In this document: positions 35,398 through 44,882 of the stretch, piece after piece
Layout: the number at the start of each line of letters is the position of its first letter
How positions within the stretch are numbered: the stretch's first letter is position 1
From: Ancylothrix sp036704045
GTDB lineage: Bacteria > Cyanobacteriota > Cyanobacteriia > Cyanobacteriales > Oscillatoriaceae
Direction: 5' to 3'
Assembly: GCA_036704045.1 (NCBI GenBank)
Contig: DATNQM010000048.1
Coordinates: 62,001-126,000, forward strand
DNA length: 64,000 nt
Notes under the pieces: model-generated
What the model was told of the DNA's origin: nothing
Database searches by the model: none
What the model saw: only the letters and a program-made list of their open reading frames with translations
Made by a program: the position numbers and the translations under genes

Positions 35398-36525
35398 TTA
35401 CTTAAAAATTCCACCAAATAAACCTTGACCGCCTTTACCAGTATTCAACCCCTTATGCTTAGCTAATTGTTCCAACAAACCCCGTTCTTCATTGCTGATC
35501 CGAGTTGGAATATCAATCAAAACTGTAATTAAGTGGTCGCCACGACTAGCCGGGTTGCCTAAACGGGGAACACCTTTGCTTTCGAGAGTCAAAACCGTAT
35601 TTGGTTGAGTCCCTGGAGGAATTGTTAATTCTGAAGGCCCATCTACTGTGTTAACATCAATTCGGCAACCGAGGATAGCTTGTAAATAGCTAATTTTTAC
35701 ATCCGAGAGAATGTTAATTCCCTCACGTTTAAATTCGCTGTCATCATTAACAAACAAGTAAACATAGAGGTCACCTGCTGGGCCACCACGTCCACCGGCA
35801 TCACCTTCACCAGAGACCCGCAGACGAGTGCCACTATCAACACCGGCCGGTACAGTAATTTTGAGCTTTTTGGTTTCTTGTTTTTGACCGCGACCATTAC
35901 AAGACTCGCATTTATCCTCAATAACTTGACCACTACCATTACAGGTAGGGCAGACAGAAACTTGAGTAAAACTACCAAAGGGGGTACGAGTAGCGCGGCG
36001 GACTTGACCACTGCCGGTGCAAGTGGGACAAGTGCGGGGACGAGTTCCCGGTTTTGCGCCTGTCCCGGTGCAAGCCTCGCAAGTTTCCAGATGAGAAATG
36101 CGAATTTCCTTTTCGCCGCCAAAAACCGCTTCCCGGAAGTCGAGGCGGAGGTCTAGGCGGAGATCATCCCCACGCATTGGCCCACTGCGACGGCGTTGTT
36201 GCTGTCCTGCCCCTCCTGCACCGCCAGAGAAGCCATTAAAAAAGCTTTCAAAAATATCGGCAAAGCCCTCTGTAAAATCAGAATAGCCGGCCGCTGCCGC
36301 ACCACTAGACACCCCCGCTTCGCCGTAGCGGTCGTAGCGAGAACGCATTTCTGGTTCGCTGAGGACTTCGTAGGCGCGGTTAATTTCTTTAAACTTATCT
36401 TCGGCCCCTTCTTCTTTGTTGACATCGGGGTGATATTTACGGGCTAGGCGCCGGTAGGCTCTTTTAATTTCTTCTTTGTCTGCTTCGCGGTTGACACCAA
36501 GAATTTCATAGTAATCGCGGGCCAT
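35398..36525 (-). CDS. dnaJ: Chaperone protein DnaJ
   Basis: 375 residues, a complete type I DnaJ. J-domain (1-70) with HPD at 32-34, Gly/Phe-rich linker (about 75-125), four zinc motifs CEACTGTG, CPTCTGSG, CPTCNGSG and CESCNGRG, then the C-terminal substrate-binding domains. It delivers unfolded proteins to DnaK and stimulates its ATPase. It lies 248 bases downstream of dnaK on the same strand. Confidence 0.96.
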   Translation of the reverse strand: MARDYYEILGVNREADKEEIKRAYRRLARKYHPDVNKEEGAEDKFKEINRAYEVLSEPEMRSRYDRYGEAGVSSGAAAAGYSDFTEGFADIFESFFNGFSGGAGGAGQQQRRRSGPMRGDDLRLDLRLDFREAVFGGEKEIRISHLETCEACTGTGAKPGTRPRTCPTCTGSGQVRRATRTPFGSFTQVSVCPTCNGSGQVIEDKCESCNGRGQKQETKKLKITVPAGVDSGTRLRVSGEGDAGGRGGPAGDLYVYLFVNDDSEFKREGINILSDVKISYLQAILGCRIDVNTVDGPSELTIPPGTQPNTVLTLESKGVPRLGNPASRGDHLITVLIDIPTRISNEERGLLEQLAKHKGLNTGKGGQGLFGGIFK

Positions 36526-36773
36526 AGAGCGCTCTTTTGGGTATTAATAACAAAAACTAGGCAATTTCTCTCTGAAAAGCGCGAGTCTGCTTTGTGGTGT
36601 CAAACAGAACCGCACTGTATTTATCCTTTTCTTAATGTACTATAAGCGCAACGGCCTTGCGACCTTGCGGTGGAAGATGTTTAAGGGCGGGTTTCCGTCT
36701 GGATAGGTTTCGGTAATCCCTACTAACAAAAAACTCAGCCCTGTTGACTTTTAAAGTGGTGGAAGTTTTGGGG

Positions 36774-38624
36774 TTAAGGAATGGTAGGAGTTGCCGCAGT
36801 GGCGGTGCGGCTGCCGGTGCCTTGATAAACAGCGGTGCCGATAGAAAAGAGCAATGATTGAAACTCATCAATACATTGTTTCATTTCTTCGAGACTGATT
36901 TCATCATTTTTGAGAGCAATTCGTAGATATTCGGCTTTTTGTTCAAGTTCCGATTTAGTATCGTCTGTAATCAGATCAGCATTTTCTTGAAGAGTTGCTT
37001 GATAGTTGTAGAACAAGCTATCTGCTTGGTTTTTCAAATCAGCAATTTCTTTACGACGCCGGTCTATTTCGGCATACATTTCAGCTTCCTGGCGCATTTT
37101 TTCTATTTCATTTTCACTCAGTCCGCCGGTACTAGTAATTTGGATTGTTTGCTCCCTTCCGGTGCCTTTATCTGTGGCAGAAACTTGTAAAATTCCATTG
37201 GCATCTATTTCAAAAGACACGTTAATTTGGGGAATACCGCGAGGGGCTGGAGGCAGGCCGGTGAGCAAGAATTTGCCCAAACTTTTATTATCTTTTGCCA
37301 TTGCCCGCTCTCCTTGGAGAACGTGAATTTCTACCGATCTTTGACCATCTGTAGCCGTAGAAAAAAGTTGAGATTTACTACTAGGGATAGTAGTATTTCT
37401 TTCAATAATTTTAGTAAAAACTTCTCCTAAAGTTTCAATGCCTAAAGAAAGGGGAGTAACATCTAATAACAATAAATCTTGCACTTCGCCGCCTAGTACA
37501 CCGGCTTGAATAGCGGCACCAAGAGCTACTGCTTCATCGGGGTTAACTGAACGGTCAGGAGTTTTGCCATTAAAAAATTTACTAATTGCTGCTTGAACCG
37601 CAGGGATACGAGTAGAACCGCCCACTAAAAGAATTCGGTCTATATCTTCTACCGTTAAACCGGCATCCTTAATAGCTTGAGCAACTGGTTCCATTGTGCA
37701 TTCCACCAAAGGTTTCACCAGTTCTTCAAAATTGGCGCGGCTGAGATCCATTTCCAGATGTTTAGGGCCCGATTCATCGGCGGTAATAAACGGCAAATTG
37801 ATACTGGTACTGGTCATGGTAGACAATTCAATTTTGGCTTTTTCTGCCGCTTCCCGGATGCGTTGGAGAGCCATTTTATCTTCTTCAAGATTGATACCTT
37901 CAGTCTCGTAAAACTGTTGCATCATCCAATAGGCTAAACAAGTATCAAAGTCATCACCACCAAGGTGATTATTACCGGCAGTAGCTTTAACTTCAAAAAC
38001 CCCATCACCCAGTTGAAGCACCGAGACATCAAAAGTACCACCACCAAGGTCAAAAACTAAAACTGTATGGTCTTCGTGTTGTTTATCAAGACCATAGGAA
38101 AGAGCAGCAGCAGTAGGTTCATTGATAATACGGAGGACTTCAAGACCGGCAATAGTACCGGCATCTTTAGTTGCTTGACGCTGAGCATCAGTAAAATAGG
38201 CCGGTACAGTAATCACCGCTTGCTGGACTGTTTCGCCAAGATAACCTTCGGCATCCTGCTTAAGTTTTTGCAGAATCATGGCTGAAATTTCTTGGGGCGT
38301 ATAGTTGCGGTTGCGGATTTGGACATCAACAGTATTATCACGACCGGCCACACAATTGTAGGGAACACGAGAGCGTTCTTCTTGGGTATCATCCCAGCGC
38401 CGGCCGATAAAACGTTTAATGCTGAAGACAGTATTTTCGGCATTAGTCACCGCCTGCCGTTTCGCTAGTTGGCCAATCAAGCGTTCTTCACCTTTGCCAA
38501 ATCCAACGATACTCGGTGTTGTCCGACCGCCTTCAGAATTTGGAATAACGATAGGTTGACCCCCCTCCAACACAGCAACACAACTATTTGTTGTTCCCAG
38601 GTCGATGCCAATGACTTTACCCAT
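36774..38624 (-). CDS. dnaK: Chaperone protein DnaK (Hsp70)
   Basis: 616 residues. The ATPase domain begins VIGIDLGTTNSCVAV, with VFDLGGGTFDVSVL and VGGSTRIPAVQ. The linker is DLLLLDVTPLSLG, followed by the peptide-binding domain and helical lid. The C-terminus is short and ends in a Thr/Ala stretch instead of a long disordered tail with an acidic end, so it is some 20 residues shorter than the usual 635-640. Cyanobacteria carry several DnaK copies; being in the grpE-dnaK-dnaJ chain suggests the main housekeeping one. Confidence 0.95.
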   Translation of the reverse strand: MGKVIGIDLGTTNSCVAVLEGGQPIVIPNSEGGRTTPSIVGFGKGEERLIGQLAKRQAVTNAENTVFSIKRFIGRRWDDTQEERSRVPYNCVAGRDNTVDVQIRNRNYTPQEISAMILQKLKQDAEGYLGETVQQAVITVPAYFTDAQRQATKDAGTIAGLEVLRIINEPTAAALSYGLDKQHEDHTVLVFDLGGGTFDVSVLQLGDGVFEVKATAGNNHLGGDDFDTCLAYWMMQQFYETEGINLEEDKMALQRIREAAEKAKIELSTMTSTSINLPFITADESGPKHLEMDLSRANFEELVKPLVECTMEPVAQAIKDAGLTVEDIDRILLVGGSTRIPAVQAAISKFFNGKTPDRSVNPDEAVALGAAIQAGVLGGEVQDLLLLDVTPLSLGIETLGEVFTKIIERNTTIPSSKSQLFSTATDGQRSVEIHVLQGERAMAKDNKSLGKFLLTGLPPAPRGIPQINVSFEIDANGILQVSATDKGTGREQTIQITSTGGLSENEIEKMRQEAEMYAEIDRRRKEIADLKNQADSLFYNYQATLQENADLITDDTKSELEQKAEYLRIALKNDEISLEEMKQCIDEFQSLLFSIGTAVYQGTGSRTATAATPTIP

Positions 38625-38753
38625 AATGCCTTGAGGATAGATCCCTAAAATGTTTTTAGTAATGATTCTAGGGTAGAATTCCGCATTTTTACGGATTTGC
38701 GATCACTTCGGGGTCAAATTTTTATAATTTTTGGATGACCCCGGAGGTGATAT

Positions 38754-39515
38754 TTAGGTCTCGCTGTCTGCTGGCGCTTCTGTTTGGTCAGTTTGGCTGG
38801 TCGGTTCGGGAGCCGCCGCAACTTTTACCATTGAATGACGCAAAACTTTTTCGCCCAATACATAGCCGCGTACAAGTTCTTCTGTAACCGTTCCTTCGGG
38901 GTACTGGTCGGTAGTTTCGCGCATAACTGCTTCATGGAAGTTGGGGTCAAAAGGTTGACCTTCAGGACGCATAGGAGAGACCCCAGCGCGTTTAAGACCA
39001 TCGACCAAAAGCTTGTACACGCTTTGATAACTTTTGTGAATATTCATTTCGCTGTCAGTTTGAGGTTTAATGACTGACCGAGCGCGCTCAAAGTTATCGA
39101 CCACCGGCAAAAGTTCCTTGAGAGTAGAACATTTGATTTGAATTTCTTGGTCTTCCTTTTCTTTTTGGGTACGCTTGCGAAAATTGTCAAAATCTGCCGC
39201 CAGTCGTGCGTACTGATTTTTAATATCTTCCAAATGCGCTTTTAGCTGTTCATTGTCTCGTGTTTTCGTTTCAATTTCCGCTTGAGCGATTGCTAAAGCT
39301 GTTTGATGAGAATCAGTCTGGGCACCAGTATAAGAACCTGCCATTGCTTGAGCATAGGCTTCCAAGTCTGGTGAACCAAGATCAGCTAAATCGACATCCG
39401 GTTGTTCGTCCGGGGCTGGGGCCGGTGGATTAGTTTGGTTAGCCGTTGTTGGAGAACCCCCGGCTGCTTCTTCGGGGTTTTGAGAATTATCACTTGATGT
39501 TTCAAAGTCGATCAT
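38754..39515 (-). CDS. grpE: Nucleotide exchange factor GrpE
   Basis: 253 residues. A long acidic, Gly/Pro-rich disordered N-terminus (1-65) is followed by the dimerising helix (about 70-140, including DFDNFRKRTQKEKED) and the beta-rich head (FDPNFHEAVMRE, VTEELVRGYVLGEKVLRHSMVKVA). It releases ADP from DnaK. As first gene of the grpE-dnaK-dnaJ chain it probably carries the operon promoter. I saw no CIRCE element in front of it. Confidence 0.94.
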   Translation of the reverse strand: MIDFETSSDNSQNPEEAAGGSPTTANQTNPPAPAPDEQPDVDLADLGSPDLEAYAQAMAGSYTGAQTDSHQTALAIAQAEIETKTRDNEQLKAHLEDIKNQYARLAADFDNFRKRTQKEKEDQEIQIKCSTLKELLPVVDNFERARSVIKPQTDSEMNIHKSYQSVYKLLVDGLKRAGVSPMRPEGQPFDPNFHEAVMRETTDQYPEGTVTEELVRGYVLGEKVLRHSMVKVAAAPEPTSQTDQTEAPADSET

Positions 39516-40252
39516 TATCGGTCAATCCCACTCTACAAAATTGCGTCTGTTGGCTACAATCTATGACAGTTAACCATTTTGACATTCTCTGACTTCTAAT
39601 GGCACACTCCTCCCTTGAAGGTTCCCGTCCTAAAACTGTGCAATCAACCGACAAGAGCGATTGAAACTTAGCCTAGTGGCCAGAGTTGTTAAGGGATTGT
39701 AGGAGTCAAGGATAGGTGGGGGATATTACCCCTCAACACACGCCCAAGCAAGGCTATGCTAAAGTCAGCACCATAGCTTTAACAATTGTGGCGCAATCAC
39801 CACTCAAAAACTACTCAAACCTATTGAAGGCGGTTAGACTAGGGTGGATCGTGTAAGCCTTATCTGAAGCCCTGCTACACTTCTCACCTTACTAGATATA
39901 GGAGGTAGTTTAGACTATTTTCACAGACAAAACTATAGCAAAGATTATAGTTAAACACTTTAGCCAACATGATAAAAGTTAGTTGTTGGCAAGTGGAGGT
40001 AATACTAAGAGAGTCTGGGTTTGGGGGTGCCGCTCAAAATTTAAACTTCTGACAGGATTAATAACCCTAAAGCTTTACCTAAACCAACAGCGTGTGACGG
40101 TAGTTTGTGCAGATTGTCTCCAAAACTTCAAGCACAAACAAGATTTGTAAAAAAAATAACTTTTATTGCAGTCTGCTGCCGAGAATACTCATACAAGCAG
40201 GCGAGGCGTGGTTTTTCTCACCAAAGGAATAAGGAGATCAAGTTAAACAGCT
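39516..40252. other. Long spacer between grpE and pilB
   Basis: 737 bases between divergent operons. No open frame of note and no tRNA. It must hold the promoters of both grpE and pilB. A short GGGGGATATTACCCC palindrome lies near 39719-39733. AAGGAGATCAAG just before the pilB start is a good ribosome site. A small RNA here is possible but unsupported. Confidence 0.5.
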
Positions 40253-42268
40253 ATGACTAATTACTCAACAACAAAGCGGACGACTGCACTCGTAAGTATT
40301 CAGAGTAAATTTTCTCCGTTTGGCAACAAAGTCATTCAAGCAGGCTATGCGGACAGCACTCAGCTACAACAAGCCCTTAATAAAAGCCGGGAAGAAGGCA
40401 AATCTCTTCTAAAGGTTCTCGAAGAAATCACCGGTAAAGAAATTCCTCCAGAATTACTAAGGCAATACAAAAAATTACAATTATTTGAGCTAAAAATCCT
40501 ATTTGGAGTCGAAGCCTTTGACCCAGAAATAGCCCAAATAGCGCCTGAACAAATAGGTCAACTAATAGAAACATTAATCAAAGAAGATATCTGCCGGCGG
40601 CACCAATTAATCCCGCTCTCAAAAGATGAGGGTAATTCCTCAGTTTTGGTGGCAATGGTTAATCCAGATAAACTCGATGCCCAAGATGATTTAAACCGTA
40701 TTTTGCGACCACAAGGGCTATCGTGGCAACGACGGGTGATTGCCCAGGATGACTATCAGCAATTTATCTCGCAATACCTAGATGAGCAAGTTAAACAGCA
40801 AGCCCCAGCGGGCAAAAAACAAGCCCTTGACTTAGACATCAATGCCGAAGCCTTTGATAATGACGAGGAATTAGGCGAAGCCGAAGTGACTGATGTAGAC
40901 GGCATGGACTTAAACAAAGCGTTGGGAGAAGCAGAATCCCCGCCAATTGTCAAGGCCGTTAACCAAATCCTTGCTCGTGCCCTAACCGATGGAGTATCGG
41001 ATATTCACATCGAACCCCAAGAAGAATATCTGCGAATTCGGATGCGTAAAGACGGCGTGTTGCACGAAGTAACCCGAATGCCGAAAAAAATTATCAACCC
41101 GCTGATTTCGCGGTTTAAAATTTTGGCAGATTTAGATATTGCTGAACGCCGCAACGCTCAAGACGGAAGAATTCGACGGATTTTCCAAGGTCGGACAGTG
41201 GACTTTCGGGTAAACTGTTTGCCCAGCCGCTACGGCGAAAAAATCTGTATGCGGATTTTGGACAACTCTTCTACCCAGCTTGGGTTAGATAAGTTGATTA
41301 GTGATCCTGAAGCCCTCGCTAAGGTGCGGGATATGGCTTCTCGGCCTTTTGGGTTGATTTTGGTGACAGGCCCAACCGGCTCAGGGAAATCTACCTCGTT
41401 GTATTCTGTTTTGGCCGAACGTAATGATCCTGGGGTAAATATTAGTACCGCCGAAGATCCGATTGAGTATGCTTTGGAAGGAATTACTCAGTGCCAGGTG
41501 ATTCGGGCAAAGGGGTTAGACTTTACCAATTTACTGCGGGCCTTTATGCGACAAGACCCGGACGTGATTTTGGTGGGAGAAACCCGCGACCACGAAACGG
41601 CAAAAACCGCTCTGGAAGCAGCCTTGACCGGCCACTTAGTGTTAACAACTCTGCACACCAACGACGCAGCCGGTGCTATTGCTCGTTTGGATGAAATGGG
41701 TATTGAACCGTTCATGGTCGGCGGTGCCTTAATTGGTGTGCTGGCTCAGCGCTTGATGCGGCGAGTTTGCGGCGAGTGTAAGGTTGCTTATATACCTACT
41801 GCTGATGAGTTAGCCCATTATGGCTTATCGGTTGCACGAGAAACAGATCACACATTTTATAAAGCTAACTTTGTACCACCGGCAGAACGAGCGGCTCGTA
41901 AGGAAGCGGGAACTTTATGTCCTAAGTGTAATGGTACTGGCTATAAAGGACGGGTTGGTGTATATGAAGTGCTGAAAAATACCGAAGCCTTGGCTACTTT
42001 AATTTCTCAACGGGCTCCAACCGAGCAAATTAAAGAAAAAGCTGTTGAAGAAGGAATGGTGACTCTGTTGGCCTATAGCATCAACTTAGTCCGCCAAGGT
42101 CATACCACTTTTGAAGAAGTAGAAAGGGTGACTTTTACAGACTCTGGTTTGGAGGCGGAACTGAAGGCTAAACGTAAAGTAGGGTTGACTTGTAAATGCT
42201 GTGGGGCCGGTTTGCAACAAGAATGGCTAGATTGCCCCTACTGTATGACTGCTCGCTTTAAAGACTAA
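40253..42268 (+). CDS. pilB: Type IV pilus assembly ATPase PilB
   Basis: 671 residues, cytoplasmic hexameric motor that drives pilus extension, needed for motility and DNA uptake. N-terminal GspE-type domain (FGNKVIQAGYADSTQLQQAL), then the ATPase: Walker A GPTGSGKSTS, Asp box, Walker B ILVGETRD, His box LTTLHTND. A zinc site (CGECKVAY and CPKCNGTG) follows. At the extreme C-terminus there is a further cysteine cluster, CKCCG-N10-CPYC (Cys647, 649, 650, 661, 664). It is first gene of pilB-pilT-pilC. Confidence 0.95.
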   Translation: MTNYSTTKRTTALVSIQSKFSPFGNKVIQAGYADSTQLQQALNKSREEGKSLLKVLEEITGKEIPPELLRQYKKLQLFELKILFGVEAFDPEIAQIAPEQIGQLIETLIKEDICRRHQLIPLSKDEGNSSVLVAMVNPDKLDAQDDLNRILRPQGLSWQRRVIAQDDYQQFISQYLDEQVKQQAPAGKKQALDLDINAEAFDNDEELGEAEVTDVDGMDLNKALGEAESPPIVKAVNQILARALTDGVSDIHIEPQEEYLRIRMRKDGVLHEVTRMPKKIINPLISRFKILADLDIAERRNAQDGRIRRIFQGRTVDFRVNCLPSRYGEKICMRILDNSSTQLGLDKLISDPEALAKVRDMASRPFGLILVTGPTGSGKSTSLYSVLAERNDPGVNISTAEDPIEYALEGITQCQVIRAKGLDFTNLLRAFMRQDPDVILVGETRDHETAKTALEAALTGHLVLTTLHTNDAAGAIARLDEMGIEPFMVGGALIGVLAQRLMRRVCGECKVAYIPTADELAHYGLSVARETDHTFYKANFVPPAERAARKEAGTLCPKCNGTGYKGRVGVYEVLKNTEALATLISQRAPTEQIKEKAVEEGMVTLLAYSINLVRQGHTTFEEVERVTFTDSGLEAELKAKRKVGLTCKCCGAGLQQEWLDCPYCMTARFKD

Positions 42269-42294
42269 AACAGCTAAGAGAAATCTAAGGGTTA

Positions 42295-42392
42295 GGATGT
42301 CTTGTTTGGGTTTAAAGGCTGGTAACCAGGGAAAGAGTTTATGAAACTCAAGACTTTTGGGCAAACTAAAACAAACCCAAATTAAGGCATCC
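42295..42392 (+). other. Multibranched inverted-repeat structure in the pilB-pilT spacer
   Basis: Outer arms GGATGTCTT...TTGGGTTT (42295-42313) and their imperfect complement ending AAGGCATCC (42370-42392) enclose two hairpins. These are CTGGTAACCAG (42319-42329, a palindrome with little or no loop) and GAGTTT-ATG-AAACTC (42335-42349, perfect). As RNA this folds as a closed stem with internal branches. It occupies most of the 197-base spacer. Confidence 0.65.
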
Positions 42393-42465
42393 AACGATAC
42401 CCTTATTTCTTTGTTGGAGTGCTAAGTAAAATAAAAACTCAATTTCCCATTTAGGAGACATAGCA

Positions 42466-43566
42466 ATGCCAGATTACATGATTGAAGACGTAATGGAGTC
42501 ACTGGTCGAACAAGGCGGCTCGGATATGCACATTCAAGCTAGTGCGCCTATTTACTTTCGGGTCAGCGGTAAACTGACTCCTCAACTGCAATTTGGAGAA
42601 ATTTTGGAGGCTCAAGATTGCCAACGTCTGATCTTCAGTATGCTCAACAATAACCAGCGCAAAGATTTGGAGCAAAACTGGGAACTGGATACTGCTTATG
42701 GTGTCAAAGGGTTGTCTCGATTTCGGGTAAATGTGTACCGGGAAAGGGGTTGTTGGGCTGCTTGCTTGCGGGCTTTGGCTTCTAAAATTCCTAATGCGGA
42801 TGCTTTGGGGGTTCCGATGGTGCTGCGGGAATTAACAGAACGACCTCGTGGAATGTTGTTAGTCACCGGCCAGACAGGCTCAGGAAAAACAACAACGATG
42901 GCGGCTTTAATTGATTTGGTAAACCGGACGCGAGCAGAACATATTTTGACGGTGGAAGACCCTATTGAATATGTTTATCCGAATATCAAAAGCTTGATTC
43001 ATCAACGCCAAAAAGGTGAAGATACTAAGACGTTTGCTAATGCTTTGAAGGCGGCGTTACGGGAAGATCCAGATATTATTTTGGTCGGAGAAATGCGAGA
43101 TTTAGATACGATTGGTCTGGCAATTTCGGCCGCAGAAACCGGTCACTTAGTGTTTGGAACTTTGCACACTAACTCGGCGGCTTCTACTGTAGACCGGATG
43201 CTGGATGTGTTTCCTCCTATTCAACAACCGCAGGTTCGTGCACAATTAGGGGGTGCGCTGGTGGGGGTTTGCTCTCAAAACTTGGTGGTGAAGATTGGGG
43301 GTGGCCGGTGTTGTGCTCAGGAAATTATGGTGAATAACACTGCTATTGCTAACTTGATTCGGGAAGGCAAAACTTCTCAAATTTATTCGGCCATTCAAAC
43401 GGGAATGAAGATGGGAATGGTGACGATGGAAATGGCATTAGCTAAACTGTATAACGAGGGCAAGGTTAGCTGGGAAGCGGCAATGGGTAAAGCTGGTAAA
43501 CCAGAAGAACTTTCTCGGTTGATTGGGCCGGCCCCAGCAGGAGCAAAGGCCGGTGGTGGTCATTAA
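42466..43566 (+). CDS. pilT: Type IV pilus retraction ATPase PilT
   Basis: 366 residues, cytoplasmic hexamer that powers pilus retraction, hence twitching and phototactic motility. N-terminal PAS-like part (GGSDMHIQASAPIYFRVSGKL), Walker A GQTGSGKTTT, Asp box, Walker B DIILVGEMRD, His box LVFGTLHTNSA. The C-terminus is a Gly/Ala-rich tail. It has a strong GGAG ribosome site. It follows pilB after a structured 197-base spacer. Confidence 0.95.
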   Translation: MPDYMIEDVMESLVEQGGSDMHIQASAPIYFRVSGKLTPQLQFGEILEAQDCQRLIFSMLNNNQRKDLEQNWELDTAYGVKGLSRFRVNVYRERGCWAACLRALASKIPNADALGVPMVLRELTERPRGMLLVTGQTGSGKTTTMAALIDLVNRTRAEHILTVEDPIEYVYPNIKSLIHQRQKGEDTKTFANALKAALREDPDIILVGEMRDLDTIGLAISAAETGHLVFGTLHTNSAASTVDRMLDVFPPIQQPQVRAQLGGALVGVCSQNLVVKIGGGRCCAQEIMVNNTAIANLIREGKTSQIYSAIQTGMKMGMVTMEMALAKLYNEGKVSWEAAMGKAGKPEELSRLIGPAPAGAKAGGGH

Positions 43567-43580
43567 AAAACGGTGGTGAT

Positions 43581-43648
43581 GGCGAACCAATAAAACAGGA
43601 ACACTTGAACAAAAATAATTGTTTTAAAGGGATGTTTTAAGGTTCGCC
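43581..43648 (+). other. Long hairpin in the pilT-pilC spacer
   Basis: GGCGAACC (43581-43588) pairs perfectly with GGTTCGCC (43641-43648). The stem continues inward as TAAAACA (43591-43597) with TGTTTTA (43633-43639), about 15 pairs in all. It begins 14 bases after the pilT stop. There is no T-run after it, so it looks like an RNA stabiliser or processing signal more than a terminator. Confidence 0.7.
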
Positions 43649-43673
43649 AAAACTAAAAATTAGTGTATAAACG

Positions 43674-43719
43674 CAACAATTAAAAATTCAAAAGTTAAAT
43701 TTTAGCAGTTTAATTGTTG
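43674..43719 (+). other. Second inverted repeat in the pilT-pilC spacer
   Basis: CAACAATTAAA (43674-43684) and TTTAATTGTTG (43709-43719) are perfect 11-base complements, with AAATT/AATTT pairing possible in the loop. It lies 34 bases before the pilC start. Confidence 0.6.
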
Positions 43720-43753
43720 ATTTATAAAAAAGCAAATCTTAGGAGAAGAAATT

Positions 43754-44878
43754 ATGGCTGTGGCATCAGTAAATGCTGGTGGTAAGAAAGATAAAGCCGG
43801 TGCAAACAAGGGATTTGATTTGAGTGCAATGTTGGCGAAAATTACGGTTAAAGACAAAGCCGTTTTTTCTCGTCAGCTTGCAGTTATGTTTAATGCCGGT
43901 TTACCGATTGTAAAAGCAATTGGGGTGTTATATGAACAGTGCGAAAACCCGAAATTAAAAAAAGCTCTTGGTTCTATTAAAGCGGATATCGAAACTGGGA
44001 TTCCCCTTAATGAGTCGATGCGGAAATTTGATGATTGCTTCGATAAACTCTACTGCGCGATGATTCAGTCGGGGGAATTAGGGGGGGTATTAGATAAGGT
44101 TTTGAATAAGTTAGCAATTATGCTAGAAAAGTCTGCGAAACTTCAAAACCAAATCAAATCAGCTTCTTCTTACCCGAAGGCAGTAGGAACGATTGCAATT
44201 TTGGTATTTTTTGGAATGACAACTTTTTTGCTGCCAACTTTTGCCAAGATTTTTACTGAATTGGGTTCAACTTTGCCGCCGCTGACGGTGTTTATGTTGG
44301 CTTGTAGTGAGTTTTTCCGTACTCCTTGGAAACTGGGTTCTTTGATAGCAACTCTTTTTGCCATAAAAACGGCCTATAGTGCTTATTACAAAACTCCCAC
44401 TGGACGATTACAAATTGATGGAATTATGCTCAAATTACCTTTGATTGGGGATTTGCTGCAAAAGGCTGCTGTGGCTCGTTTTTGTGGAACTTTTGGGATG
44501 TTAACTGGTGCTGGTGTTCCACTTTTAACTTGCTTTGAAATTGTGGCGGATACGGCGGGAAATCAGGTGATTTCTAATGCAATTATGAAGGCTAAAGGAG
44601 AAGTGGAACAAGGAGGAAGTTTAACTGTAGCTTTTGCAAGAGAAAAAGTTTTTCCTAATATGGCAATTTCAATGATGGCTATTGGGGAAGAGTCGGGGGA
44701 AATTGATAAAATGCTGCAAAAAGTTGCCGATTTCTATGAAGATGAAGTTGAGCAAGCAGTTAAAGGTTTGAGCAGTATGTTGGAACCGATTATGATGGTG
44801 GGGATTGCCGGTTTGGTAGGGGCAATTCTGATGTCAATGTATTTGCCTATGTTTGCTGTGTTTGAAAAATTGGGTTAA
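43754..44878 (+). CDS. pilC: Type IV pilus inner-membrane platform protein PilC
   Basis: 374 residues, the GspF/PilC family. Two cytoplasmic T2SF domains (about 38-160, starting KDKAVFSRQLAVMFNAGLPIV, and 240-360, with RFCGTFGMLTGAGVPLLTCFEIV). Each is followed by hydrophobic segments (about 165-185, 215-230 and 345-370). It is the platform on which PilB and PilT act. The ribosome site AGGAGAAG precedes the ATG. It is the third gene of the pil operon. Confidence 0.95.
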   Translation: MAVASVNAGGKKDKAGANKGFDLSAMLAKITVKDKAVFSRQLAVMFNAGLPIVKAIGVLYEQCENPKLKKALGSIKADIETGIPLNESMRKFDDCFDKLYCAMIQSGELGGVLDKVLNKLAIMLEKSAKLQNQIKSASSYPKAVGTIAILVFFGMTTFLLPTFAKIFTELGSTLPPLTVFMLACSEFFRTPWKLGSLIATLFAIKTAYSAYYKTPTGRLQIDGIMLKLPLIGDLLQKAAVARFCGTFGMLTGAGVPLLTCFEIVADTAGNQVISNAIMKAKGEVEQGGSLTVAFAREKVFPNMAISMMAIGEESGEIDKMLQKVADFYEDEVEQAVKGLSSMLEPIMMVGIAGLVGAILMSMYLPMFAVFEKLG

Positions 44879-44882
44879 GGGG

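Noticed and set aside
36054..36447. Overlapping open frames opposite dnaJ
   Set aside because: Shadows of the GC-rich DnaJ zinc region; no start signals or family likeness.
39516..40252. A small RNA or tRNA in the grpE-pilB spacer
   Set aside because: No cloverleaf, TTCGA loop or terminator-bounded transcript could be recognised.
42410..42425. GAGTGCTAA, half of a CIRCE heat-shock operator, before pilT
   Set aside because: The matching TTAGCACTC arm at nine bases' distance is absent, and pilT is not a heat-shock gene.
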